From contig NZ_VJNB01000005.1 in assembly GCF_007556595.1 (NCBI RefSeq), forward strand, positions 98,574 to 162,573: DNA of 64,000 nt, read 5' to 3'. The position numbers and the translations under genes are program-made. The stretch is from Tepidimonas alkaliphilus (GTDB lineage Bacteria; Pseudomonadota; Gammaproteobacteria; Burkholderiales; Burkholderiaceae_C). Shown piece after piece: positions 56,184-64,000 of the stretch (positions are counted from its first letter, which is position 1; every line of letters starts with the position of its first letter). Below the pieces are notes generated by a model that did no database searches, was not told where the DNA came from, and saw only the letters and a program-made list of their open reading frames with translations.

Positions 56184-57247
56184 GCACGGGGCCGGACTGG
56201 CTGCGCGTCTGGGCGCGCCGCGGCGCGGCGGCGCGCGCGCTGTGGCCGCTGCAGGCGCTGATGAGCGCGCTGCTGGCGCTGCGCCGTGCGGCCTGGCGCG
56301 TCGGCCTGCGCCGCCCGTGGCGCGCGCCGGTGCCGGTGATCGTGGTTGGCAACGTGCTGGCCGGCGGCACCGGCAAGACGCCGACGCTGATCGCCCTCGT
56401 GCGCCACCTGCGCGCACGCGGCCGCAGGCCCGGCGTGGTGGCGCGCGGCCACGGCGGCGCCGGTGGATCGCCGCATCTGGTGGCCGACGACCCCGACCCG
56501 GCGCGCTGCGGCGACGAGCCGGTGCTGGTGGCGCAGGCCACCGACGCGCCGGTGGCGGTGGCGCGCGATCGCCCCGCCGCGGTGCGCGCGCTGCTGCAGC
56601 GCCATCCGGACGTGGACGTGGTGCTCAGCGACGACGGGCTGCAGCACTGGGCGCTGGCGGCGGATCTGGCGCTGGTGCTGTTCGACGCGCGCGACGTCGG
56701 CAACGGCTGGCTGCTGCCGGCCGGGCCGCTGCGCGAGCCGTGGCCGTTGCGGCGCGCGCCGGCGCCTGACGTCTGGGTGCTGCGCACCGAGCCGCCGGCG
56801 CAGCCGCCCGCGTTCCATCCCTACCCTGAATTCCAGGCGCAGCGGCGGCTGACCGGCCATGCCGACGATGGCCGCGAGCGGCGGCCGCTGGCTGACTGGG
56901 CCGCCGGGCGGCGCCCGGCGCCAGGGGCGCTGGCCGGCATCGCGCGGCCACAGGCGTTCTTCGACGCGCTGCGCGCCGCGGGCGTACCGCTGGCCGCCAC
57001 GCGCGCGCTGCGCGACCATGTGCCGGCCGGCGAGCTGCTTGAAGCGCTGCGGGAAGCCGCCCGCGCCGGCGGCCCGCGCGACTGGCTCTGCACCGAGAAG
57101 GACGCCGTCAAGCTGCGCGGCGCGCCGCTGCCGCACGGCCTGCGCGTGTGGGCCGTGCCGCTGGCGCTGGAACTGCCGCCCGCCTTCACGCAGACGCTCG
57201 ATGCCTGGCTTGACGCCCGGACGCCGCGGCAGGGCGGCGCGCTATGA
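56180..57247 (+). CDS. lpxK: Tetraacyldisaccharide 4'-kinase
   Basis: A 355-residue inner-membrane kinase adding the 4' phosphate of lipid A. Walker [15 protein letters not shown], then [37 protein letters not shown] and the C-terminal [18 protein letters not shown] start overlapping exbD; the ATG of the next gene overlaps its stop. Confidence 0.94.
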   Translation: MSTGPDWLRVWARRGAAARALWPLQALMSALLALRRAAWRVGLRRPWRAPVPVIVVGNVLAGGTGKTPTLIALVRHLRARGRRPGVVARGHGGAGGSPHLVADDPDPARCGDEPVLVAQATDAPVAVARDRPAAVRALLQRHPDVDVVLSDDGLQHWALAADLALVLFDARDVGNGWLLPAGPLREPWPLRRAPAPDVWVLRTEPPAQPPAFHPYPEFQAQRRLTGHADDGRERRPLADWAAGRRPAPGALAGIARPQAFFDALRAAGVPLAATRALRDHVPAGELLEALREAARAGGPRDWLCTEKDAVKLRGAPLPHGLRVWAVPLALELPPAFTQTLDAWLDARTPRQGGAL

Positions 57248-57255
57248 TGCGCGGC

Positions 57256-57474
57256 ATGGACGCAAAGCTGCTGCAGCTGCTGGTCTGCCCGGTGACCAAG
57301 GGGCCGCTGGTGCTGGCGCGCGAGACCGGCGAGCTCGTCTCGCGCGGTGCGCGCCTGGCCTACCCGGTGCGCGACGGCATCCCGATCCTGCTGGAAAACG
57401 AGGCCCGGGCGCTAACCGAGGAAGAGCTGGACCGCCTGGCCCCGCCGCGCCCGGCGCAGCCCGAGGTCCGATGA
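57256..57474 (+). CDS. Trm112/YcaR-family protein
   Basis: A 72-residue zinc-ribbon-like protein: [20 protein letters not shown], then [18 protein letters not shown]. In bacteria it has one or two cysteines only and unknown function; eukaryotic Trm112 activates methyltransferases. It almost always sits between lpxK and kdsB. Start at 57256 is the family N-terminus; ATG 57244 would add four residues. Confidence 0.9.
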   Translation: MDAKLLQLLVCPVTKGPLVLARETGELVSRGARLAYPVRDGIPILLENEARALTEEELDRLAPPRPAQPEVR

Positions 57475-58262
57475 GCACGCCGGCCTTTCACGTGCTGATC
57501 CCGGCGCGGCGCGCCTCCACGCGCCTGCCGGACAAGCCGCTGCTGGACCTCGCTGGCGTGCCGATGGTGGTGCGCGTGGCCCAGCGCGCGCGCGCCAGTG
57601 GCGCGGCCAGCTGCACGGTGGCCACCGACGACGCCGAGATCGCCGCCGTGTGCGCGCGCGCCGGCGTGCCGGCCCTCCCGACGCGCGCCGACCACCCGAG
57701 CGGCAGCGACCGCCTGGCCGAGGCGGTGCAGCGGCTCGGCCTGCCGGACGAGGCTATCGTCGTCAACGTGCAGGGCGACGAGCCGCTGATCGACCCCGAG
57801 CTCGTGCGCGCGGTGGCGGCGCTGCTGCACCGCCGCGAGGACTGCGCGGTGGCCACCGCGGCGCACCCGATCTCGCAAGGCACGGAGCTCTTCAACCCGA
57901 ACGTCGTCAAGGTGGCGCTGGATGCGCACGGCAGCGCGCTGCTGTTCAGCCGTGCGCCGATCCCGTGGTGGCGCGACGCGCCGCGCCACGACGGGGATCT
58001 GGATCTGGCCGCCTGGCCGGCCGGCGCCCGGCCGCTGCGCCACATCGGGCTCTACGCCTACCGGGCTGGCTTTCTGCGGCGCTTTCCGGCGCTACCGCCC
58101 GCACCACTGGAGCGCTGCGAGCAGCTGGAGCAGCTGCGCGTGCTGTGGCACGGGCAGCGCATCGCGGTGCACGTCACCGACCACGCCCCGGGCCCGGGGG
58201 TCGACACACCCGAGGATCTGCAGCGCGTGCGCGCCCTGCTGGCTGCCGGCCTAGGCATCTGA
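57471..58262 (+). CDS. kdsB: CMP-KDO synthetase (3-deoxy-manno-octulosonate cytidylyltransferase)
   Basis: A 263-residue enzyme activating KDO with CTP for LPS core synthesis. [50 protein letters not shown] and [17 protein letters not shown] are diagnostic; [16 protein letters not shown] follows. ATG overlaps the Trm112-type stop. Confidence 0.95.
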   Translation: MSTPAFHVLIPARRASTRLPDKPLLDLAGVPMVVRVAQRARASGAASCTVATDDAEIAAVCARAGVPALPTRADHPSGSDRLAEAVQRLGLPDEAIVVNVQGDEPLIDPELVRAVAALLHRREDCAVATAAHPISQGTELFNPNVVKVALDAHGSALLFSRAPIPWWRDAPRHDGDLDLAAWPAGARPLRHIGLYAYRAGFLRRFPALPPAPLERCEQLEQLRVLWHGQRIAVHVTDHAPGPGVDTPEDLQRVRALLAAGLGI

Positions 58263-58389
58263 TACCCCCGGCGGGTCCGCGGCGCTGTAAGCCTGTGTCG
58301 GGCAACGCGTGCTATTCTTGGACGCTTGCGGTCGGCGCGCCGCCCGAGGAGACGCCGTCGGCCAAGGCCGCGAGCCCATCCCCACGTGA

Positions 58390-59067
<678 letters not shown>

Positions 59068-59133
59068 ACCCGTGGGTTGCGCCTGGCCTGCCGGCGCCCG
59101 CCCTTCGGTGATCGGCTCGGTGCTGCGAGCGCT

Positions 59134-60198
59134 TCAGCGCGGATCCGCCTGCGCCAGCAGCGCCAGCATCAGGCTGATGCGCGCCTTGGCGGGCGGCAGC
59201 GGTGTCACCGCCCAGCCGCCAGCGCTCCGTCCATGGGGGGACGGCAGCACCTCCCCCTCGGCGCAGCGCGTCGTCACCCACACCGCCACGCCCTCCTGCT
59301 GCGCCTGCCGCAGCGCGTCGGCCAGCTCGGCATGCACCGAGCCGTTGCCGGTGCCGGCCACCACCAGCCCCGCCAGCGGCGCGTCGGCATCCTGCCCCGC
59401 CCGCGCCGCGCACCGCTGCGCCAACAGCGCGCGCACCAGCGCTCCGTCGGCGGCGGCATGGCTGGTGATCCACTCCACGCGCGGCCACGCCGCCGCCTGC
59501 CAGGGCGGCTCGACCGCCGCCCCCCGCGAGCCGGCCAGCGCCTCAAGCGCCGCCACGCGCGCCGCTGGGTCGAGCAGCCAGCGTACCCGGCCGCCCTCCA
59601 CCCACGCCGCGGGGCCGGCGTCGCCGCCGCCAAAGGCGTCCACCCGCGCCGGGTGCACCTTGCGCGCCGCGGCGGCGTCGAAGACGCGCCCGGCCAGCGT
59701 CACCCACACGCCGCCGGCGGCCCGCAGCGCCGCGTCGGTGGCCAGCGTCACGGCGTCGGTCAGGTTCTGGGGGCCGTCCGGCACCCGCGCGGTGGCCGGC
59801 CGCATCGCGCCGGTCAGCACCACCGGCTTGGCCGGCGCCAGCGCCGCCTGCAGCAGCCACGCGGTTTCCTCCAGCGTATCGGTGCCGTGCGTCACCAGCA
59901 CCGCCCCCACCGCCGGGTCGTGCAGCGCCGCATGCACCGCCTGCAGCAGCGCGCGCCACACCGCCACCGTCATGTCCTTGCTGTCGAGGTTGGCGACCTG
60001 GGCCGTCTGCAGCGTCCAGCCCGGCGGCGCGGGCAGGCCCTGCAGCAGGTCCTGCACCGCGACGACGCCGGCCTGGTAGCCGACCACGTCGTCGGCGCAG
60101 GCGGCACGGCCGGCGATGGTGCCGCCGGTGCCCAGCACCCGCAGCACGCGCGCCGGGTCGGGCGCGACGGCTGGGGCCTCAGCCGGCGGTGCGCTCAC
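59134..60198 (-). CDS. ansA: L-asparaginase, type I/II family
   Basis: A 354-residue asparaginase hydrolysing asparagine to aspartate and ammonia. The two catalytic threonine motifs are GTGGTIAG and VTHGTDTLEETAWLL; TGAMRPATARVPDGPQNLTDAV is also characteristic. No signal peptide, so cytoplasmic. It begins with GTG inside the last 20 bases of tctA, so it is the fourth gene of the tripartite transporter operon. Convergent with adk. Confidence 0.91.
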   Translation of the reverse strand: MSAPPAEAPAVAPDPARVLRVLGTGGTIAGRAACADDVVGYQAGVVAVQDLLQGLPAPPGWTLQTAQVANLDSKDMTVAVWRALLQAVHAALHDPAVGAVLVTHGTDTLEETAWLLQAALAPAKPVVLTGAMRPATARVPDGPQNLTDAVTLATDAALRAAGGVWVTLAGRVFDAAAARKVHPARVDAFGGGDAGPAAWVEGGRVRWLLDPAARVAALEALAGSRGAAVEPPWQAAAWPRVEWITSHAAADGALVRALLAQRCAARAGQDADAPLAGLVVAGTGNGSVHAELADALRQAQQEGVAVWVTTRCAEGEVLPSPHGRSAGGWAVTPLPPAKARISLMLALLAQADPR

Positions 60199-61687
60199 GC
60201 TCGCGCAGCGTGCGCTTCAGCACGCCCCACAGGCTCCACAGGAACAGCAGCGCGCCCGCAGCAAGGAACGCCGCGCTGATCGGCCGCTCGACGAAGATCA
60301 TCGGGTCGCCGCGCGACAGCAGCAGCGCCCGGCGCAGGTTCTCCTCCATCAGCGGCCCGAGCACGAAGCCCAGCATCAGCGGCGCGGCCTCGAAGCGCAG
60401 CACCGCCAGCAGGTAGCCGACGGCGCCGATCAGCGCCACCATGTGGATGTCGAACACGTTGTTGTTGACGCTGTAAGTGCCCAGCGCGATGAAGATCAGG
60501 ATCGCTGGATAGAGCACATGATAGGGAATGCGCAGGATCGCCACCCACATGCCCACCAGCGGCAGGTTCAGGATCACCAGCAGGATGTTGCCGATCGCGA
60601 AGCTCACGATCAGGCCCCAGAACAGGTCCGGCTGGTTGCTCATCAAGAGTGGCCCGGGCTGGATGCCGTGGATGATCAGCGCGCCCAGCATCAGCGCCAT
60701 CACCGCATCGCCCGGGATGCCCAGCGACAGCGTCGGCACGAAGGCGGTCTGCGCCGCGGCGTTGTTGGACGCCTCCGGCCCCACCACGCCCTCGATGGCG
60801 CCCTTGCCGAAGCGCGACGGTTCCCTGGCGACGCGCTTTTCCACGGCGTAGGACATGAAGGAGGCGATCGATGCGCCGGTGCCGGGCAGCGCGCCGAAGA
60901 ACGAGCCGATGCCGGTGCCGCGCAGCATCGGCATCCATGAGCGGCGCCAGTCCTCGCGCGTCGGCAGCATGTCGCGCAGGCGGATCGCGTGCGTCATGTG
61001 GCCGTCGCGCGGCTGGTTGACCGAGCCGATCACCTCGGCGATGCCAAACAGCCCCATCGCCAGCGCGACGATGTTGAGGCCGTCCATCAGCTCCGGGATC
61101 TCGAAGTAGAAGCGCGCCACGCCGGAGTTGACGTCGGTGCCGACGGTGCCCAGCAGCAGCCCCAGCACCACCATCGCCAGCCCCTTGAGCGGCGAACCCG
61201 AGGCCAGCGTCGAGGCCGCCAGCAACCCCAGCGCCATCATCGCAAAATACTCCGCCGGGCCGAACTTGAGACCCACCTCGGCGATCGAGGGCGCAAAACC
61301 CGCCAGGATCGCCACCCCGAGCATCGAGCCGACGAAGGAGGCGATCGTCGTCATGAACAGCGCCACGCCGGCGCGGCCCTGTTTGGCCATCTGGTAGCCG
61401 TCCAGGCAGGTCACCGCCGATGAGGGGGTGCCGGGCAGGTTCAGCAGGATCGAGGCGGTGGAGCCGCCGTACTGCGCCCCGTAATAGACCCCGGCCAGCA
61501 TGATGATGGCGCCGGTGGGCGGGATGTGATAGGTGACCGGCAGCAGCAGCGAGATGGTGGCCATCGCGCCGATGCCGGGCAGCACGCCGATCAGCGTGCC
61601 GATGAAGACGCCGATGAAGCAATACAGCAGCATCATCGGCTGCATGGCCTGCTGCAGGCCGAACAACAATCCTTGCCAGACGTCCAT
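60179..61687 (-). CDS. tctA: Tripartite tricarboxylate transporter large permease TctA
   Basis: A 502-residue membrane protein with about twelve helices. TctA motifs: IGVLPGIGAMATISLLLPVTY, GAQYGGSTASILLNLPGTPSSAVTCLDGYQM, GTGIGSFFGALPGTGASIASFMSY and LSLGIPGDAVMALMLGAL. The start at ATG 61687 is used; a GTG at 61699 would overlap tctB. Imports carboxylates captured by the binding protein. Confidence 0.94.
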   Translation of the reverse strand: MDVWQGLLFGLQQAMQPMMLLYCFIGVFIGTLIGVLPGIGAMATISLLLPVTYHIPPTGAIIMLAGVYYGAQYGGSTASILLNLPGTPSSAVTCLDGYQMAKQGRAGVALFMTTIASFVGSMLGVAILAGFAPSIAEVGLKFGPAEYFAMMALGLLAASTLASGSPLKGLAMVVLGLLLGTVGTDVNSGVARFYFEIPELMDGLNIVALAMGLFGIAEVIGSVNQPRDGHMTHAIRLRDMLPTREDWRRSWMPMLRGTGIGSFFGALPGTGASIASFMSYAVEKRVAREPSRFGKGAIEGVVGPEASNNAAAQTAFVPTLSLGIPGDAVMALMLGALIIHGIQPGPLLMSNQPDLFWGLIVSFAIGNILLVILNLPLVGMWVAILRIPYHVLYPAILIFIALGTYSVNNNVFDIHMVALIGAVGYLLAVLRFEAAPLMLGFVLGPLMEENLRRALLLSRGDPMIFVERPISAAFLAAGALLFLWSLWGVLKRTLRERERTAG

Positions 61688-61691
61688 CGTT

Positions 61692-62138
61692 TCAGGCACT
61701 CCAGGGCCAGGTCGGCAGCACCATGCCCAGGCCCGCGATGAAGATCATCCACGCCAGCGCCGCGATCGCCGCCGCCGTCAGCAGCCGCGTGCGCCAGGTG
61801 AAACGTGCGTCCGCCAGCGACGCCACCAGCACCGCCGCCACGGTGGCCAGCACCAGCCCTGCGGGCTTGAGCAGCAGGCCAAACACCACAATGGATCCGA
61901 CCACGCACAGGGCGGCGCGACCGGCCAGCCTGACCGACTCCCCGGGGCGCAGCAGCGCCGGCAGCGCGATCAACACGCCCAACGCCGCCAGCAACCACCC
62001 TAGCACCACCGGAAAGAACCCCGGCCCCATGTTGCGCAGCTCGCCCAGCTCATACTCCGCTTGCGCATACAGCGCGGCACCCGCACCGACCGCAGTCATC
62101 AAGAGGCCGCCGATCAGGTCTCGCACGTCCCGTTGCAT
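61692..62138 (-). CDS. tctB: Tripartite tricarboxylate transporter small permease TctB
   Basis: A 148-residue four-helix membrane protein. MGPGFFPVVLGWLLAALGVLIAL is the family signature. Lies between tctC and tctA. GTG at 62147 overlapping the tctC stop is an alternative start. Confidence 0.9.
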   Translation of the reverse strand: MQRDVRDLIGGLLMTAVGAGAALYAQAEYELGELRNMGPGFFPVVLGWLLAALGVLIALPALLRPGESVRLAGRAALCVVGSIVVFGLLLKPAGLVLATVAAVLVASLADARFTWRTRLLTAAAIAALAWMIFIAGLGMVLPTWPWSA

Positions 62139-62143
62139 CGCGC

Positions 62144-63145
62144 TCACCCCACCCGCAGACCCAGCCGCTCGATGACCTCGCGCATCCGCGCGGTGTCGCT
62201 CTGGATGCGGCGCGCCAGCCCTTGCGGCGCGGTGCCCGCCACCTGCCAGCCTTGCTGGAACAGCTTGTCGCGCACGGCCGGCTCGCGCAGGATCGCCGCC
62301 AGCGCCGTGGCCAAGCGCTCGATGTGCGCCGCCGGCATCGCGCGCGGCGCCGCCACCGCGTTCCAGATCTCCAGCTGCACCCCGGCCAGACCCAGCTCCG
62401 CCAGCGTCGGCACCTCCGGCGCCAGCGTGCTGCGCCCGGCGCTGGTTAACGCCACCGCCTGCAGCTTGCCGGCGCTGGACTGTTGCAGCGCCAGCCCCGG
62501 CGGCAGCAGCGCCAGCTGCACCTCGCCGCGCAGCATCGCCTGGATGACCTGCGGGTTGCCGGGGAACGGCACGTGCACAGCGCGCCAGCCAGCGCGCGCC
62601 TGGATCATCTCCATGCCGATGTGCGCCACCGTGCCGACGCCGGGCGAGCCGTAGTTCCACTGCCCGCCGGCCTCGCGCGCGGCCTGCAGCACCGCCGCGC
62701 CGCGGGCGACGACCGTCGGCGCCGCGCACAGCACCAGCGGCGCGGTGGCCAGCAGACTCACCGGCGCCAGGTCGGTCAGCGGGTCGTACGGCGTGGCCGG
62801 ATTGAGGATCTTGGCGATCGTCAGATTGCCATTGATCATCAGGCCCAGCGTATGCCCGTCGGTGGCGCGCGCCACCGCGTCGGCGGCGATGTTGCCGCCG
62901 GCGCCAGGGCGGTTGTCCACCACCACCGGCTGGCCCAGCCGCTCCGCCAGCGGCTCGGCGATCGTGCGCGCCATCGTGTCCGGCGACGAGCCGGGCGGAA
63001 AGCCCACGATCAGCTTGATAGGCCGCTGCGGCCACGGCTGCGCGTCGCGGCCCTGAGCCCACGCCCACGGCGCGCCGGCCCCAATCAGCGCAGCGACCAC
63101 CCACCGACGCCGCCCCTCCGTGTGATTGTGATTGTTGACGTCCAT
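62144..63145 (-). CDS. tctC: Bug-family tripartite transporter substrate-binding protein TctC
   Basis: A 333-residue periplasmic receptor. Leader to about residue 30 (APWAWA-QGRDAQPWP). Family core: PIKLIVGFPPGSSPDTMARTIAEPLAERLGQPVVVDNRPGAGGNIAADAVARA, then YGSPGVGTVAHIGMEM. These are greatly expanded in Burkholderiales; ligands vary (carboxylates, aspartate, nicotinate). Because ansA is in the operon, an amidated or amino dicarboxylate ligand is conceivable. Confidence 0.92.
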   Translation of the reverse strand: MDVNNHNHTEGRRRWVVAALIGAGAPWAWAQGRDAQPWPQRPIKLIVGFPPGSSPDTMARTIAEPLAERLGQPVVVDNRPGAGGNIAADAVARATDGHTLGLMINGNLTIAKILNPATPYDPLTDLAPVSLLATAPLVLCAAPTVVARGAAVLQAAREAGGQWNYGSPGVGTVAHIGMEMIQARAGWRAVHVPFPGNPQVIQAMLRGEVQLALLPPGLALQQSSAGKLQAVALTSAGRSTLAPEVPTLAELGLAGVQLEIWNAVAAPRAMPAAHIERLATALAAILREPAVRDKLFQQGWQVAGTAPQGLARRIQSDTARMREVIERLGLRVG

Positions 63146-63212
63146 GATGTCTCTTTCCCCTCACCCGCGCCTTGGAGTCCACGGTTGGCATGATGATAGC
63201 GTCGCCCCAAAC

Positions 63213-63240
63213 AAAAACCCCGCGCGACATGCGGGCGGGG
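63213..63240 (-). terminator. Terminator hairpin on the minus strand left of the integrase region
   Basis: On the minus strand GC-rich arms CCCCGC (reverse of 63235-63240) and GCGGGG close a loop, followed by five T residues at 63217-63213. It would stop transcription arriving from the right, yet no minus-strand gene precedes it. It fits the native terminator of a tRNA gene whose 3' end remains at 63252-63268. Confidence 0.6.
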
Positions 63241-63251
63241 GTGGGGTAAGG

Positions 63252-63268
63252 TGGCGGAGTGAGAGTCC
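63252..63268 (-). other. Possible tRNA-Ser 3'-end remnant / attachment site
   Basis: Minus strand reads CTCTCACTCCGCCA. TCACTCC could be the 3' acceptor strand, G the discriminator typical of tRNA-Ser, and CCA the end. A terminator follows 12 bases later. No tRNA body lies upstream. With an integrase gene 160 bases away this may be attL. The same bases also form a TGGCGGA/TCCGCCA hairpin (63252-63272), so the likeness could be fortuitous. Confidence 0.35.
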
Positions 63269-63291
63269 GCCAATCAGACGTGCAGAGAGGG

Positions 63292-63319
63292 TTGAAGCTG
63301 TCTATTAAGCTCGTATAAC
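63292..63319 (+). promoter_or_regulatory. Candidate sigma-70 promoter of the integrase
   Basis: TTGAAG (63292-63297), 16 bases, TATAAC (63314-63319), in an AT-rich stretch. Other inverted elements lie downstream: CTATCG (63338-63343) with CGATAG (63356-63361). Confidence 0.5.
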
Positions 63320-63383
63320 ACGTTGAAGTTTATATACCTATCGTCCGCCATTGTCCGATAGTGTTTGCCGCCAGCCGACGTTT

Positions 63384-63407
63384 CGGGTTATAACGCGGGT
63401 TATAACG
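63384..63407 (+). repeat. Tandem 12-base palindromic repeat before the integrase
   Basis: CGGGTTATAACG occurs twice in immediate succession (63384-63395 and 63396-63407). Each copy contains the perfect palindrome GTTATAAC. It lies 24 bases upstream of the integrase start. Likely binding sites for an integrase regulator or for the integrase itself. Confidence 0.7.
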
Positions 63408-63430
63408 GAAGGTTCGGAGGAGACTTTTTC

Positions 63431-64000
63431 GTGGGGCGCGAACTGGCAAGGCTGACGGCGGTGCAGGTGCGCAGTTTAGGGCCTGGACTGCACGCCGATG
63501 GCGGCGGACTGTTCCTGCACGTGCAAGGCGGGCGGCGTTCCTGGGTGTTCGTCTGGAAGCGCGGCGGCAAGCAGCACCGCCGCGGTCTGGGCAGCGTCAA
63601 GGCGCGCAGCCTGGCGCGCGCGCGTGAGCTGGCTGCCGAGCTGCGCGCTGCGCTGGCCGATGGCCGCCACCCGGACGAAGTGCTGGGCCGCCTGGCGCAG
63701 GGCGGTGCGCCCATTCCCACCGTGGCCGAAGCCGCCGAGCGCATGATCCAGGATCGTGCCGCAGCCTGGCGCAACCCCAAGCACGCCCAGCAGTGGCGCC
63801 ACAGCCTGCGCGACTACGCCTGGCCGGTGGTGGGGGCCAAGCGCCCGGCCGAGGTCACCTTGGAGGACGTGCTGGCGATCCTCAAGCCCATCTGGACCAC
63901 CAAGACCGAAACCGCCACCCGCGTGCGCCAGCGCCTGGAGGCGGTGCTGGACTACTGCGCCGTGCACGGCTGGCGCGAAGAGTCCAACCCGGCGCGCTGG
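63431..64000 (+). CDS. P4-like tyrosine recombinase/integrase, C-terminus outside window
   Basis: First 190 residues of a phage-type integrase. The N-terminal DUF4102-like domain is recognisable: DGGGLFLHVQGGRRSWVFVWKRGGKQHRRGLGSVKARSLARARELAAELR. A core-binding SAM-like domain follows (TVAEAAERMIQDRAAAWRNPKHAQQWRHSL and WTTKTETATRVRQRLEAVLDYC). The catalytic domain lies beyond the right edge. The start is GTG with GGAGGAGA seven bases before. Such integrases insert elements into tRNA 3' ends, consistent with the remnant 160 bases to the left. Confidence 0.88.
   Translation, partial: MGRELARLTAVQVRSLGPGLHADGGGLFLHVQGGRRSWVFVWKRGGKQHRRGLGSVKARSLARARELAAELRAALADGRHPDEVLGRLAQGGAPIPTVAEAAERMIQDRAAAWRNPKHAQQWRHSLRDYAWPVVGAKRPAEVTLEDVLAILKPIWTTKTETATRVRQRLEAVLDYCAVHGWREESNPARW

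Noticed and set aside
63245..63345. A complete tRNA gene on the minus strand next to the terminator
   Set aside because: Only a 3'-end-like stretch exists; no T-loop GTTCRA, anticodon arm or D arm can be drawn upstream of it.

Overview
The window is a chromosomal segment of a high-GC Gram-negative bacterium, most likely a member of the order Burkholderiales (Betaproteobacteria). This is inferred from the gene order (tolB-pal-cpoB; exbB-exbD-lpxK-trm112-kdsB-adk; nadD-rsfS-rlmH-maf-rng), the Bug-type TctC receptor, and general protein resemblance. Genus is not certain; a moderately thermophilic, sulfur-oxidising relative such as Tepidimonas is one guess. Coding density is very high, with many 4-base ATGA/GTGA overlaps. 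No IS element or CRISPR array was seen.

Layout. 1-1.2 kb: 5' part of a PhoX-type phosphatase with a Pho box in front. 1.2-15.8 kb: carbon/nitrogen catabolism. A MocR regulator is divergent from GABA transaminase (gabT). A LysR regulator is divergent from glutaryl-CoA dehydrogenase and a class III CoA-transferase. A polyamine-type ABC transporter is followed by an agmatinase/guanidinobutyrase-family ureohydrolase and succinate-semialdehyde dehydrogenase. Three promoters (gabT, transporter operon, gabD) share a CTGTAYCGG-like motif at near-identical spacing, which points to one MocR-controlled regulon turning a guanidino compound or polyamine into GABA and then succinate.

15.9-32.6 kb: a redox/metal region. 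It holds tRNA-Gly, rdgC, an OsmC protein, a sulfide:quinone oxidoreductase behind an FNR-type box with a small membrane protein, a tungsten-type aldehyde:ferredoxin oxidoreductase operon (aorA-aorB-aorC-moaD), its likely GAF-Fis regulator, a tungstate ABC transporter (tupBCA) placed behind an exported metallo-beta-lactamase-fold protein, a GDT1-family cation transporter, tRNA-Lys, tcdA and a YeeE/YedE sulfur transporter. The enzyme and the means of importing its metal are side by side.

32.6-59.1 kb: housekeeping genes for envelope integrity (cpoB, pal, tolB, msbA), RNA processing and ribosome silencing (rng, rlmH, rsfS), NAD, heme and purine synthesis (nadD, hemF, purD), proteolysis (clpS, clpA), DNA repair (sbcB, ogt, xseA), icd, sodB, ExbB/ExbD and the LPS precursor cluster.

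59.1-63.1 kb: a tripartite tricarboxylate transporter operon (tctC-tctB-tctA) that runs into an L-asparaginase gene. 63.2-64.0 kb: an AT-richer junction with a possible tRNA-Ser 3'-end remnant, a tandem palindromic repeat and the start of a P4-like tyrosine integrase. This suggests the window ends at the border of an integrated element.
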